Positions 9,095 through 17,732 of a DNA stretch of 25,611 nucleotides are shown here, piece after piece. A program made the position numbers and the translations under genes. Location: the IMG/VR virus record IMGVR_UViG_3300021957_000268, positions 1 through 25,611 of that record, one strand, 5' to 3'. Numbering within the stretch: the first letter of the stretch is position 1; each line of letters starts with the position of its first letter. The notes beneath the pieces are model-generated. The model saw nothing but the letters and a program-made list of their open reading frames with translations. It was not told the DNA's origin and made no database searches. Origin of the DNA: a virus.

Positions 9095-10776
9095 CAGACG
9101 CCGCAAGACCCGCCGGTTCCAGATATTTCGCAAATATCATGGGTTTCGATATGCTCTTCGAACTCTTCTCCCAGCTTCTCTACTGCTTCTGAATAGGGCA
9201 CAGATGTGAGTGGCTGACCGCCTCGGCTGCCGTCAGGATAACAAGTGAAGCCTCTTAGACGGGGTGCATACTTAGCCAGCGTAAGGGCAAAGTCAGCTAC
9301 CGTATCCTCATTGTTAAGCTTAGATCCCCAAGCCGGTAGGTTGATGGTTGAAGAGATTGACATATCCACGTAGTCCTGAACATCCGCTTGGAAAGCCATA
9401 CGCCGCTCATAATCGGACGCTAGGTCGATAGCGCTTTCAATACTATTTGGGTCGGCACCTTGGTCGATTAAGACTTGGGCAGCATTATCCACCACGTACT
9501 GGTATACCCATCGTGTATTTCCCTTGAGGTACCTACGCTTAAAAGCAACAGCAAAAATAGGCTCAACGCCAGTGCTGGTGCCAGCCAGAATACCAATGGA
9601 CCCGGTTGGGGCGATGGCTCTGTTTGCCACTGGTCTAGATATTGAGAACTCGTCTGCGGTTTCTCGAGATACTTTATCACTGACGCCTTTGTATACCTGC
9701 AGCCACGAATGCAGCTCTGGAGTAACTTCATATTTTGATCCCCTCTGGATTAACCACTCGTGCATACCCATCAGGCCAAGGCCTAGACGGCGGTTCTTCT
9801 CTCTAGTTTCGTAGACCTTTTCATAGGGCAGACGAGCTTTTAAGGTGCCGCAAATAAGGAACTTGGTTCCTAGTGCGACCACTTCCGCCATCTCGTCTAT
9901 GTCTTCGATGCGGCCCATGTTGATCGAGCCTAAGTTACACACGTCACTGTCATCCGCTGAAGTAACTTCAGTGCAGGCATTACGCAGTGTGTCATTTTCC
10001 TTATCAAAGAAGTTGAATGAGAAACCCGGCTCGGCTGACTGCATTGCCTGACGCACGTTCTTCACAAATACGTCACCCACATCCCCGGTCTTGTAATAGT
10101 TCAACAGCCACTCTGTGTCGTAGTTCACAGAGATGTTTGTCATGTCCAACGGGGCAGGGAAGTTAAAGTCTTCTTGTTTGATATCCCACAAGGTCTTTCC
10201 AGTGCTTCCCACGGGCATGCTGCCCCAATCTTTAGCACCTAGAAACTCATGTATGTCACCATGCTTCCAGTTCAGGCTGGCATAGATAGCACTCCTACGA
10301 GAGCCCCCTTGCATAACCCGGCGACCAATCTCGTTGATCATATTCATCTTAGGGATAGGCCCACTAGCTTGGCCCCCGGTCTTGGAGATGGGAGAACCAC
10401 TAGCCCGGTACACTGAATAATCTATGCCGATTCCGCCACCGGTCATCAAAGCGCTTTCAGACTTCCACGATAGGTTAGCCCAATCTTCACGACTATCTTC
10501 CTCGGCCTTTAGGAGATAGCAATTGTTAAAGAATTTATTAGGACGCCCAGCGTAATAAAGATATCTGCCGCCGGGGATAAATTTCATCTCACGCACATAT
10601 TGCGTTAATTGATCTTGGTCTTCTTGAGACAAAAGATCTCCACACACATCATCAATCAAAGTCTTGGCTAATGCGTCCCAAGTTTCCGCACCCTCGTGCC
10701 GATACTTATGATTAAATATATCTTCACTAAACTTAGATCTAAATTCTGGATTAAGGTTTGATTTAAAGCTGCTCAT
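9094..10776 (-). CDS. nrdJ: Adenosylcobalamin-dependent (class II) ribonucleotide reductase
   Basis: Converts ribonucleotides to deoxyribonucleotides for phage DNA synthesis. The reductase signatures are clear: NNCYLL (C86), N266-x-C268-x-E270 for the radical-site cysteine with its Asn and Glu partners, C280 in CNLGSINM, and PTGSIG at 390-395. A C-terminal cysteine pair, C549 and C558, would be the redox shuttle. No ATP-cone domain is seen at the N-terminus, and no small radical subunit gene lies nearby, which favours the B12-dependent class II over class I. At 560 residues it is short for the family, as often in phages. The start overlaps the mazG stop (ATGA), and GGGAGA precedes it. Class assignment is inference from the missing NrdB partner. 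Confidence 0.85.
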   Translation of the reverse strand: MSSFKSNLNPEFRSKFSEDIFNHKYRHEGAETWDALAKTLIDDVCGDLLSQEDQDQLTQYVREMKFIPGGRYLYYAGRPNKFFNNCYLLKAEEDSREDWANLSWKSESALMTGGGIGIDYSVYRASGSPISKTGGQASGPIPKMNMINEIGRRVMQGGSRRSAIYASLNWKHGDIHEFLGAKDWGSMPVGSTGKTLWDIKQEDFNFPAPLDMTNISVNYDTEWLLNYYKTGDVGDVFVKNVRQAMQSAEPGFSFNFFDKENDTLRNACTEVTSADDSDVCNLGSINMGRIEDIDEMAEVVALGTKFLICGTLKARLPYEKVYETREKNRRLGLGLMGMHEWLIQRGSKYEVTPELHSWLQVYKGVSDKVSRETADEFSISRPVANRAIAPTGSIGILAGTSTGVEPIFAVAFKRRYLKGNTRWVYQYVVDNAAQVLIDQGADPNSIESAIDLASDYERRMAFQADVQDYVDMSISSTINLPAWGSKLNNEDTVADFALTLAKYAPRLRGFTCYPDGSRGGQPLTSVPYSEAVEKLGEEFEEHIETHDICEISGTGGSCGV

Positions 10777-11099
10777 CTATTGTCTCCCGAGCCCTGAATT
10801 ACTCCACGGGCCATTCTGCTATTAAGCTTGTTGAGGTTTTTTTGGGCCACAGAGGCCATATCTACGCCGAGGTCAGAACACAGAGAGGCTAAGTACCACA
10901 GCACATCTCCTGCCTCGTCAGCTATCTGCTCTCGGAGTTCTGGGGTAAAATTACCCTTATGGTCCCGCAGGACTTTCTTGACTTTACCCGCCACTTCACC
11001 GGCTTCACTGAGCAGGCCTAGAGCAGGATAAACTATATAATCTGCATCATCGTATATGGCAGTTTTTACGGCTTGTGTTTGGTAGTCTGAAAAATTCAT
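10773..11099 (-). CDS. mazG: MazG-like nucleotide pyrophosphohydrolase, 108 aa
   Basis: Short all-helical MazG/dUTPase-like fold. It shows the metal-binding pattern ExxE (E32, E35 in SEAGEVAG) and ExxD (E62, D65 in DEAGDVLWYLA). Such enzymes hydrolyse NTPs or dNTPs to monophosphates and are common in marine phages, where they are thought to adjust nucleotide pools or alarmones. It overlaps the reductase and the upstream DUF3310-like gene by four bases each, a tightly coupled nucleotide-metabolism set. Confidence 0.85.
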   Translation of the reverse strand: MNFSDYQTQAVKTAIYDDADYIVYPALGLLSEAGEVAGKVKKVLRDHKGNFTPELREQIADEAGDVLWYLASLCSDLGVDMASVAQKNLNKLNSRMARGVIQGSGDNR

Positions 11100-11377
11100 A
11101 GCGGCTCACCTCTCTGATGCATTTCGATTAAGTCCTGAATGAAGAACTTCATTTTGTTGAGGTCGTAGGCTACGTCTGTGCCCTGCTTTTCACCGAGCCG
11201 ATAACAGGCTTTGAATATATCGCCCCGGCTCTTGCTCATGCCCTTAAAGCTGATCAGATGACGCAGCTCAGTAGCGTGGGTGGGTAAGACATAATACGAA
11301 GTAGAAAGCCCATCAGACTCAATTTTTATGCGGTCTTTCGGATTACAATCCATTTTATTTAGATCCCATTTAGCCAT
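11096..11377 (-). CDS. DUF3310-like phage protein, 93 aa
   Basis: The C-terminal half (GDIFKACYRLGEKQ, then DLNKMKFFIQDLIE) resembles the DUF3310 family. In that family a helix with a G-x-I-x-K-type motif is followed by a Gly-Lys turn and an Asp-Leu-x-Lys helix. These small proteins are frequent in phage nucleotide-metabolism operons and are sometimes called nucleotide-kinase-like, without firm biochemical proof. Four-base overlap with mazG supports co-expression. The assignment is by motif pattern only. Confidence 0.6.
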   Translation of the reverse strand: MAKWDLNKMDCNPKDRIKIESDGLSTSYYVLPTHATELRHLISFKGMSKSRGDIFKACYRLGEKQGTDVAYDLNKMKFFIQDLIEMHQRGEPL

Positions 11378-11379
11378 GC

Positions 11380-11700
11380 TTAACTCTTCTTTTTGAATGG
11401 GATGATCTTGCTCTCAGCAATGGCTTTAAGTAGCTCGGGATCTGCCTCGAAGCTTATCTCTTGCTCCGCCTTCTCAACCATTTCGGAATAGGCTTCCATG
11501 AGAGATCCTACGTGTACAAACGTATCCGTTAGATCATCAAACAGGACGAACATTCCTCGCATTAGGCAGGTCAGATACTGCGCCATCTCAGGCTCTAGAT
11601 CTTGGTCGAGGTACTGAGCCCCGCTTACGCTCAGCCCACCGTCCTCCTCCAACTCAACGTACAGTACGAGAGTGTTTATAAGATCTGTGTCATCAGACAT
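11380..11700 (-). CDS. Hypothetical acidic protein, 106 aa
   Basis: I choose the ATG at 11700, which lies within the last codons of the upstream nuclease gene (8-base overlap). An upstream in-frame ATG at 11736 would add 12 residues, and neither has a clear Shine-Dalgarno. The protein starts MSDDTDLINTLVLYVELEED, is acidic and helical, and ends with a basic tail (PFKKKS). No known domain is recognised. It sits between nuclease and nucleotide-metabolism genes, so a replication-related accessory role is possible but unsupported. Confidence 0.65.
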   Translation of the reverse strand: MSDDTDLINTLVLYVELEEDGGLSVSGAQYLDQDLEPEMAQYLTCLMRGMFVLFDDLTDTFVHVGSLMEAYSEMVEKAEQEISFEADPELLKAIAESKIIPFKKKS

Positions 11701-12040
11701 TAGACTGTGCCAATAGGTCGAAGAAATATTCCGCATCTATAACCACCAACGGTTTCTTTCGATCCGCCTTGATTACCGAGATGGGTTCTATCCCTTGGGG
11801 TGAATTTGCTGCCGCCTGATCCATGATCTTGTAGACAGCGAATGATTTATGGGCCTTGCACTCAAAGCTGAGTGGGATAAGGCGCTGGGCCGCAGGCGAC
11901 AGCTTCAAATCGGCACCGCCTGCGCCCATCGATGTTGAAAGAATGTCGGCAGGCTCAAGGGCATTAAATCGATCTAAAAGTTGATCCCGTGTCCATTGTT
12001 GGAAATTACGCCCTTTTGCTTTAGCCGAGGATGTTTTCAA
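11693..12040 (-). CDS. PD-(D/E)XK endonuclease / Holliday-junction-resolvase-like, 115 aa
   Basis: The short protein has the layout of phage resolvase-like nucleases. A basic N-terminus (KGRNFQQWTRDQLL) is followed by SMGAGGADLKLS with D44 and then LSFECKAHKSF with E60 and K62. The order D-x15-E-x-K fits the PD-(D/E)XK core. It could cut branched DNA during phage replication or packaging. It overlaps the Fe-S exonuclease gene by four bases. Nuclease fold is well supported; junction specificity is inferred from similar marine phage proteins. Confidence 0.7.
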   Translation of the reverse strand: MKTSSAKAKGRNFQQWTRDQLLDRFNALEPADILSTSMGAGGADLKLSPAAQRLIPLSFECKAHKSFAVYKIMDQAAANSPQGIEPISVIKADRKKPLVVIDAEYFFDLLAQSNV

Positions 12041-12888
12041 AGTTTCTTCCCAGCATACTCAGTGTACCAAAAATGCCGTGGGTTTTGAGCTTGCGATAAG
12101 GTCATGGGCAAGTTCTGAGCCTTGGGCCAACAACTGCCAATGAAAGGACAGAAACCGCAGGTAGCCGGGAGCTTCTTAGATCCAGTTGGCTTTTTGCGAA
12201 ACAACTCCTCTTCAGGCTCAAAACAGCGCTTAAAGCGACCGTCTAGGGCCTTTAGATTATCCTTCATGCCTTGGATAATATCCTTGGTATCCTTGGCTCT
12301 AAGAGGGGCTTCGACCACATTGATCTCACCAGAACTCTTATCGACAACAATCCAACCACCCGGTTTTTTATTCTGAGCTACGGAATACCCAACCAATTGA
12401 CCTACATAACCAAAGTCATCCGCCTCTCTAAGGCCCTCTAAGCCACTGCTCCACTTATTCTTAAAGGCCCAAGGCGAAGCTGACTTAACATCAAAGATTT
12501 TACCATCGATCTCAATATCATCTTCGCCTCGGACTTCCGTACCATCGAGGTCCAACTTAACCTTGTTTTTGCCGCCGGTAATGTTTGCACCTGACGCCCG
12601 AAGAATCAGTTGCATAACAGCCTCGATTATATCCCCGTGCAGCATACGCACTATGAAGTTATAGGGTAATCGAGCCTTTGGCTTGCCCCGCTTCTCCATT
12701 TGGAGTTGGCAGGACGGTTTGGCTATGTTGGACATTCGAGGACGAAACTCTTCTTTCTTCCGAAAGAATTGTTTATGCAGAGCGTCCCTGATCATTTCTA
12801 CGCATTCATCGATCCATTCTGGCTCCATTTTAATCGGCTCATTATTACTGAGCCGACTACACGCTTTGCGTATTTTTACCTCGAGCAT
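12037..12888 (-). CDS. Cas4/AddB-like PD-(D/E)XK exonuclease with Fe-S cluster cysteines, 283 aa
   Basis: All marks of the RecB/Cas4-type nuclease group are visible. H84 lies in LHGDIIEA and D124 in GEDDIEIDG. D133-x-K135 is in FDVKSAS, and Q164xxxY168 is in GQLVGYS. Four cysteines are placed as in Fe-S nucleases: C60 near the N-terminus and C244, C247, C253 in TCGFCPFIGSCW near the C-terminus. Such enzymes resect DNA ends for recombination or degrade host DNA. The start overlaps the stop of the upstream gene (TAATG). It sits beside the putative ssDNA-binding protein and PolA, which suits a role in replication-linked recombination. Confidence 0.85.
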   Translation of the reverse strand: MLEVKIRKACSRLSNNEPIKMEPEWIDECVEMIRDALHKQFFRKKEEFRPRMSNIAKPSCQLQMEKRGKPKARLPYNFIVRMLHGDIIEAVMQLILRASGANITGGKNKVKLDLDGTEVRGEDDIEIDGKIFDVKSASPWAFKNKWSSGLEGLREADDFGYVGQLVGYSVAQNKKPGGWIVVDKSSGEINVVEAPLRAKDTKDIIQGMKDNLKALDGRFKRCFEPEEELFRKKPTGSKKLPATCGFCPFIGSCWPKAQNLPMTLSQAQNPRHFWYTEYAGKKL

Positions 12889-13751
12889 TAATCTGGTAGA
12901 TCTACGAGGTCTGCATCAAGATCAGCTTCGACTGATTCCAAAGCTTGTAAGGCCTCTTCATTCAGTTCGTAGTTCTGCCTATTTTTCTTATACGAATTTT
13001 CAATTCTAATATTCTCTTCCACCACCATGCGAGCAATCTCGACTAATGTGGCTTCGGTATCATCATCCATACTCACAGGATTTTTAAGGTCTGGAGTGTA
13101 TTTCCAAGTGTAGTAGACCACGGACCCCATCTCTTGTTCTTCGGACGTAACATCAAGCCAGTAGTCGCTGAACTCCCGGCCATTAATTCTGGAGATAACG
13201 CCTTGCTCAAACTTCATGTACGAGCTGCGCTTATTCATAATAATGCACGGCTGGTTTTCCACCAACACAGTTTTACCATCTGCGGTTTGGCCTTCGTAGG
13301 TAACCAAGCCACGTAGTTGCCGAAACAAATTAATTGAATCGTACTGGGCCTTCTTAGCTTTCGGCCAATCCGCCATATCTTTTGTTAGAGGTTTACCACA
13401 GCGTATCGTACCTAGCTCATCTCGAGGCTCCATATTTAAAAACGGTATCATTATCGTTTTATTACGGGGCCGCATCTGCTCTTCATCAAAATCTACCCAC
13501 TGATAAAGCTGCGACAGAACCCTAACCCGAACACTCTTGGCGTACACAGGTTCACCCAGCCCCTTCACATAGAACTCACCCATGTGTTTTTTAATGTCAT
13601 TACCAGATTCATCTTTCCGCTGAGAGCTGATCTTCAATTCCGGTAATCTATTATTAGGCTGGGAATTTTGTTTTAGCGGCCTGTCGCTGGTTCCCATCAT
13701 AGATCTCATTTGATCCATGCTCATATCGGTGTGATACATTAACTCGCCCAT
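12888..13751 (-). CDS. Putative phage single-stranded DNA-binding protein, 287 aa
   Basis: The start at 13751 has an excellent AGGAG six bases upstream. The protein is a mixed alpha/beta polypeptide with no catalytic motif that I recognise. It ends in a highly acidic tail (SVEADLDADLVDLPD), the feature that phage ssDNA-binding proteins use to contact polymerase and helicase. It lies between PolA and the exonuclease, where gp2.5-like proteins are often found, and has its own strong promoter as expected for a protein needed in large amounts. The function is inferred from tail, context and expression; the fold was not confirmed. Confidence 0.55.
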   Translation of the reverse strand: MGELMYHTDMSMDQMRSMMGTSDRPLKQNSQPNNRLPELKISSQRKDESGNDIKKHMGEFYVKGLGEPVYAKSVRVRVLSQLYQWVDFDEEQMRPRNKTIMIPFLNMEPRDELGTIRCGKPLTKDMADWPKAKKAQYDSINLFRQLRGLVTYEGQTADGKTVLVENQPCIIMNKRSSYMKFEQGVISRINGREFSDYWLDVTSEEQEMGSVVYYTWKYTPDLKNPVSMDDDTEATLVEIARMVVEENIRIENSYKKNRQNYELNEEALQALESVEADLDADLVDLPD

Positions 13752-13778
13752 TCGGGTCTCCTTTTTCGTTAGTGCTTA

Positions 13779-13807
13779 ACTATACGGTAGCTAAGTGCGT
13801 CAGTCAA
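13779..13807 (-). promoter_or_regulatory. Sigma70-type promoter overlapping the end of polA
   Basis: On the minus strand TTGACT (-35, 13802-13807) and TATAGT (-10, 13779-13784) are separated by exactly 17 bases. The -35 box overlaps the last codons of polA. Transcription would start about 20 bases upstream of the putative ssDNA-binding protein gene. The segment CTACCGTATAGT resembles CTACCGTTTAGT upstream of the integrase. Confidence 0.75.
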
Positions 13808-15914
13808 CACTGATCTCATCGATTTCCATCCAATTTGGCCCAATTGCGATTTCAATATCGAGAGGGAGAATTGTATCGTAGTCAAACCGCTCCTTCATTT
13901 CATCAGCCACACCAACCATGGCCCACTTCAAAGCTTCCTTGACTTGTGGGAGCTCCTCTTTAACCACATCACAAACGATAGAATCGTGCACGGTCAGGAC
14001 AATTTTTGATTTAAGGTCTCGTTCCTTGAAGGCCCGTAATGCCCGGATACACGCCAAGGGCACCGCATCCGCCGTGGCAAATGATTGGCACGGATAATTA
14101 ACCAATTGTGTATGATTAGACACCCGACCGCCCCGCAGCCGTTTCGCATTGGGGAAAGCAAATTGCCGACCGCTAGGGGTCTGTATATAACCCTTCTCCA
14201 GCACCTCATCCGCCAAGGCACTATGCCACTTAGCCAAGCCTTTATATATATCAAAATAGGAGTCAAAGTATTGTCGTAAGTGGGGCTCTAAGCCTTTTCC
14301 CATCCCGCCATAAAGGGGTTGGAACGTCATAGCCTTCGCCGCACCTCTTTCGTCTTTAGTCACCTCGCTGGCAGGTTTTTGATGGATTATCGAGGCCGTC
14401 TGACTATGAACGTCTTTGCCATTTAAAACGTCTTCGATAATCTGGGGATCTCGACTAAGCTCGCCAGCCACTCTAAATTCAAGGCCGCTGAAGTCGGCTT
14501 CGCAGATAAAATTTTCTGGACCAAACCGGCTGACAATAGCCCGACGCACCTCAAATTTATTACCCTTGGGTAAGTTTTGGAAGTTAGGATTGGTAGAAGA
14601 CAAGCGACCCGTAGCCGTTGTGGTTTGATTAAAGCTAGAGTGGAGTAGGCCAGTGTCCCGGCAGTAGGTTTGGATGCCCTTTATAAAACTATCCAAGTAC
14701 GTGCTGACTGCATTAAGGCGAGTCATCTTGGTAAGAAACTCCACTGCTTGCAGATTGTCCTTGTTCTGAGCTTGTAGGAGCAGCTTTTTAATTGTCTCCT
14801 TATTAGTTTTAAATCCGTTAATCGACACGTAGGACGAATCCACCGGGGATAGCTTGAGCCCAGCTACTTTATTAGTAGGCACGTAAATGGCCCCAGCCCC
14901 AGCACAGACCGGGCACACGTTTGTTTGTTTAAATGGCGTACCGTCCTTTTTAATTTTCCTGATGCGGCCAGATCCACTACATTCAGTGCAGCAATGGGCC
15001 ACAGTGCGATAGATCTTTTGAGTATTCTCTCGAACCAAACGGGCGAACTTACTATCGCTCATGGGAAACATCATCTTAGGCTTGCCTCGAGCATCAAGGC
15101 CGATGTTCCATACATCTACATACTTTTTTCGGTCTATGACTTGTCGGGAGTAAACCACTTTAGTCATGTCAGCCCCGCTATTTAAATTGATAGGGGTATC
15201 TCCCATAACTTCTTCGATGATCCGAGATAGATCATTCTCGAGCTTGGCTTTCTCAGTCTTAAACTTGACCTCAACATCAGATAAAACTTGCCTATCTATT
15301 CTGATTCCATTGGTTTCGATCTCAACAAGAAACATCAGCATTTCGTTCATCAGATCAAAGATAGGTTTTAAGGGTTTGTTCTTCGGCAGCTCCAGCTCGG
15401 CCACTTGCTGCAGATATATTTCGTAAGTCGATTGAACGTCAGCAATTGCATATTCATCAACAATGTGCAGGGGCATCTGGTCAAACCCAGTTCCGTCTTT
15501 AAACATCTGAGAGACCAGCTCACTCTTTTTTCGAGTTACGTCCCGCTTCTCAGCCACCTTCTCTAGGCTAAACCTTTCTTGGATCTGGCCTCGAGCATAA
15601 ATATACTGTGCCACCATTGTGCAAAATACTTTAGGCGGTATTTCAAAACCCATCTGAGTTAACCACAGGATATCAAATTTGGCGTTATGGCAGACAATCA
15701 CATCAGCCCATTTTAGTGCTTCCACAAGCGGGGCAGGATCGTCCGGTACATCCTTTTCAGCGTGGTAAAATACCAAACCTTGAACCGGCTCATCATTCTT
15801 TTTAAACCACATGCCCACGCACTTATTATCGGGGTTCATTGGGCTGTTGTCGTGCTTATCGCCTAACTTACGTGTGGTGGTCTCTCCATCGAGTGTAAGT
15901 ACATTAAGCGACAT
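13800..15914 (-). CDS. polA: A-family DNA polymerase with 3'-5' exonuclease and DnaJ-like zinc module, 704 aa
   Basis: Replicative phage polymerase. The exonuclease motifs are D9-x-E11, N77xxxD81 and Y155xxxD159. A DnaJ-type zinc module follows at 307-341: C309xxC312SGSG and C334xxC337AGAG. The polymerase part has TATGRLSSTNPNFQNLP (433-449) and motif A around D474. Motif B has R523, K527, F531 and Y535; motif C is H643-D644. F531 aligns with E. coli Pol I F762. The zinc insert between exonuclease and polymerase parts is rare and, to my knowledge, typical of HMO-2011-like marine phages. A GGAGG precedes the start; the gene overlaps the helicase gene by 11 bases. Confidence 0.95.
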   Translation of the reverse strand: MSLNVLTLDGETTTRKLGDKHDNSPMNPDNKCVGMWFKKNDEPVQGLVFYHAEKDVPDDPAPLVEALKWADVIVCHNAKFDILWLTQMGFEIPPKVFCTMVAQYIYARGQIQERFSLEKVAEKRDVTRKKSELVSQMFKDGTGFDQMPLHIVDEYAIADVQSTYEIYLQQVAELELPKNKPLKPIFDLMNEMLMFLVEIETNGIRIDRQVLSDVEVKFKTEKAKLENDLSRIIEEVMGDTPINLNSGADMTKVVYSRQVIDRKKYVDVWNIGLDARGKPKMMFPMSDSKFARLVRENTQKIYRTVAHCCTECSGSGRIRKIKKDGTPFKQTNVCPVCAGAGAIYVPTNKVAGLKLSPVDSSYVSINGFKTNKETIKKLLLQAQNKDNLQAVEFLTKMTRLNAVSTYLDSFIKGIQTYCRDTGLLHSSFNQTTTATGRLSSTNPNFQNLPKGNKFEVRRAIVSRFGPENFICEADFSGLEFRVAGELSRDPQIIEDVLNGKDVHSQTASIIHQKPASEVTKDERGAAKAMTFQPLYGGMGKGLEPHLRQYFDSYFDIYKGLAKWHSALADEVLEKGYIQTPSGRQFAFPNAKRLRGGRVSNHTQLVNYPCQSFATADAVPLACIRALRAFKERDLKSKIVLTVHDSIVCDVVKEELPQVKEALKWAMVGVADEMKERFDYDTILPLDIEIAIGPNWMEIDEISVD

Positions 15915-17112
15915 AGCGGTTAACCTCCGTTTGGAGTTGAACTGCTTCGGTACCGTGCCAACCGTTTAACTTATTTTTAGAAATGCTTAGATACCGGGTA
16001 TTATCATCAGGATCATCGTAAGCCCCGATGCCACAGATTAAATCAGCTTCCGAGGCTTTACCAATTTTAGAGTTCTCCATCATCGTAAATGGCAGGATTG
16101 TTCTGTTATGGGCTTCGGCGCTGGCTTGGCTGACCCCCAGCAACATACAATTATAAGTCTTGGCGGTTTCACGCAGCCGGACATACAAGGCTCTCAAGCG
16201 CTCGTGTCCTGCATTAAAATTACCGGGTATGACGATCTTGTCGGCCACATCGACAATTACAACGTCTGGCTCAAATCGTTTTATGCAGGCTTCTATCGTA
16301 TTTAAATCCAGACCTTGGGCGTCTATAAACTCAACTTGGTCTTCAATATCAGCAAACGTATTCTGCACTTCAACGCCTTTACCATCCGCTATCTGTCGGG
16401 CGCTCACTCCGGTGTAGGCAATCATGGCACGTAGTCGGGTGCGAGCTACAACCTCTTCATTACCTACGATCATGCACTTTGCTCCTTGGCTTACAAAACC
16501 TCCGGGCGCAAAGCATAGGCTGATGCCAAAGGCAGATTTGCCAACATTAGATAGGGCAAACACCACCATAAACTCCCCCGGCCCAATGCCATAGACGTGC
16601 CGAGACAACGTAGGGATATTAAATTGCCAGCGGTTGGCGTCACTCGCCGTAGCCATTAATTCATCAACAGTTAAGCGGCAGGGCTGGGGTAGATCGTCAG
16701 GCTCAAAGTCCTCATCAATATTACTGATCAGCTTTTTAACATCTTCTAATGCATCGAAGCGACCTTCAGAAATAGATATGCCGTGGTTAGCTATCTTCAG
16801 GCCTTCTGTCTTACGATACAGATCTAATAATATGTCCGAAGCCACTTCAGTGGATATGTCTGACGATTGAGAAATACGACCAATAAGATCTGCAACAACT
16901 TCTTTCTCAGCTCTAGTGGCTACCGGGTGTTGCTGCTCGTATAGGAGGTTTAGTTCGTTGGAGCATAAGTCATGGTCGTACCTATCATGGGCTTCTGTGA
17001 TTACATTGTAGAGGTCTCGTACCTCATCTTCGAAGAGAGACGCCTTGAGTCTAGTCTTGTTCTGCTCGTAAAAGTCCTTTCTAAGAAGGCTCTTGATTAT
17101 TGAGTGGTCCAT
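15904..17112 (-). CDS. DnaB-like replicative helicase (T7 gp4 helicase type), 402 aa
   Basis: RecA-fold hexameric helicase that unwinds DNA ahead of PolA. Visible motifs are a Walker A-like loop ALSNVGKS (186-193), catalytic glutamates in VGNEE (219-220), Walker B VVIVD (284-288) and a sensor-like LLGVSQAS with Q329. The first Gly of the usual GxxxxGKS is Ala here. The N-terminal 150 residues are helical and lack primase motifs, so primase activity is supplied by a separate gene at 17722-18504. The start follows a CAACTAAC leader with AAGGTG and lies just past a leftward terminator, so it probably has its own promoter. Confidence 0.9.
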   Translation of the reverse strand: MDHSIIKSLLRKDFYEQNKTRLKASLFEDEVRDLYNVITEAHDRYDHDLCSNELNLLYEQQHPVATRAEKEVVADLIGRISQSSDISTEVASDILLDLYRKTEGLKIANHGISISEGRFDALEDVKKLISNIDEDFEPDDLPQPCRLTVDELMATASDANRWQFNIPTLSRHVYGIGPGEFMVVFALSNVGKSAFGISLCFAPGGFVSQGAKCMIVGNEEVVARTRLRAMIAYTGVSARQIADGKGVEVQNTFADIEDQVEFIDAQGLDLNTIEACIKRFEPDVVIVDVADKIVIPGNFNAGHERLRALYVRLRETAKTYNCMLLGVSQASAEAHNRTILPFTMMENSKIGKASEADLICGIGAYDDPDDNTRYLSISKNKLNGWHGTEAVQLQTEVNRYVA

Positions 17113-17131
17113 TTAACACCTTGTTAGTTGA
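17113..17131 (-). promoter_or_regulatory. CAACTAAC leader of the helicase gene
   Basis: Minus-strand TCAACTAACAAGGTGTTAA lies directly before the helicase ATG. The CAACTAAC element is at 17123-17130, and AAGGTG acts as the Shine-Dalgarno. Confidence 0.6.
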
Positions 17132-17162
17132 TTGTTAGGTGCGCTTGGATAGCATAGCTCAT

Positions 17163-17194
17163 AAAATAAAAAAAGCCCCGGAATGACCGAGGCT
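17163..17194 (-). terminator. Leftward terminator upstream of helicase
   Basis: On the minus strand AGCCTCGG pairs with CCGGGGCT (one mismatch) around a 5-base loop and is followed by a long T-rich run. It should end transcripts coming from the primase and the two small genes, separating them from the helicase-polA unit. Confidence 0.8.
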
Positions 17195-17224
17195 CTTAAT
17201 AAAATTTTAACTTATTGATTAGGC

Positions 17225-17431
17225 TTAGTTATTCCTAAACTTCATCTTGGATATGTTAGGCGGGGTATCTCCCCGGCGCTCAGTGATTTTCATCTGCGAG
17301 TTTACCACTGCCGGGTTATCTTTGATTAACTTATCCAGCATTGCTTCTATCTTTTCCTGCTCGGCAGCGGCTTGTTTATAACCACCCTCTTCGAACAGGT
17401 AATCGATGACTAAAATTGCTCGGGCTTTCAT
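17225..17431 (-). CDS. Hypothetical small protein, 68 aa
   Basis: The ATG at 17431 has AAGGAA at good spacing, and a terminator lies 30 bases past the stop. The N-terminus MKARAILVIDYLFEEGGYKQ is followed by a charged helix (EQEKIEAMLDKLIKDN) and a basic, Pro-containing tail (ERRGDTPPNISKMKFRNN). It may be a small nucleic-acid- or protein-binding factor, but no family is recognised. It is the last gene of the primase unit. Confidence 0.7.
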   Translation of the reverse strand: MKARAILVIDYLFEEGGYKQAAAEQEKIEAMLDKLIKDNPAVVNSQMKITERRGDTPPNISKMKFRNN

Positions 17432-17531
17432 TTTGCCATTCCTTTTACTTTTACGTCTGTATTGGCGGCTTAGACGAATACTTGATTACGCAGCCGATTA
17501 CCTGCGCCTCTATGTTAAATTTTATATATGT

Positions 17532-17732
17532 TCAAGAGGGTGGTGCTAGACTAACTACTGGGCTATCCCAGATACTATTACCAACCCAATCAGACCCAAC
17601 CGAAAGTATTTTTTTACTTAGTGTACTCAAATATTTTCTAAAATGAGCGCCGTAATTTTTAAGCAGGTAAGAGCCTGTCCATTCATGCGCAACTAAACCC
17701 CAAAACAAAGGATTTTTATATTTAATATTCAC
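17532..17732 (-). CDS. Hypothetical small protein after primase, 66 aa
   Basis: The ATG at 17732 overlaps the end of the primase gene by 11 bases, which suggests translational coupling. The protein has an aromatic N-terminus (MNIKYKNPLFWGLVAHEW), a basic middle (FRKYLSTLSKKI) and a tail ending DSPVVSLAPPS. No own Shine-Dalgarno is evident and no family is recognised. It could be a chance frame, but the 200-base gap would otherwise be empty in this densely packed region. Confidence 0.5.
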   Translation of the reverse strand: MNIKYKNPLFWGLVAHEWTGSYLLKNYGAHFRKYLSTLSKKILSVGSDWVGNSIWDSPVVSLAPPS

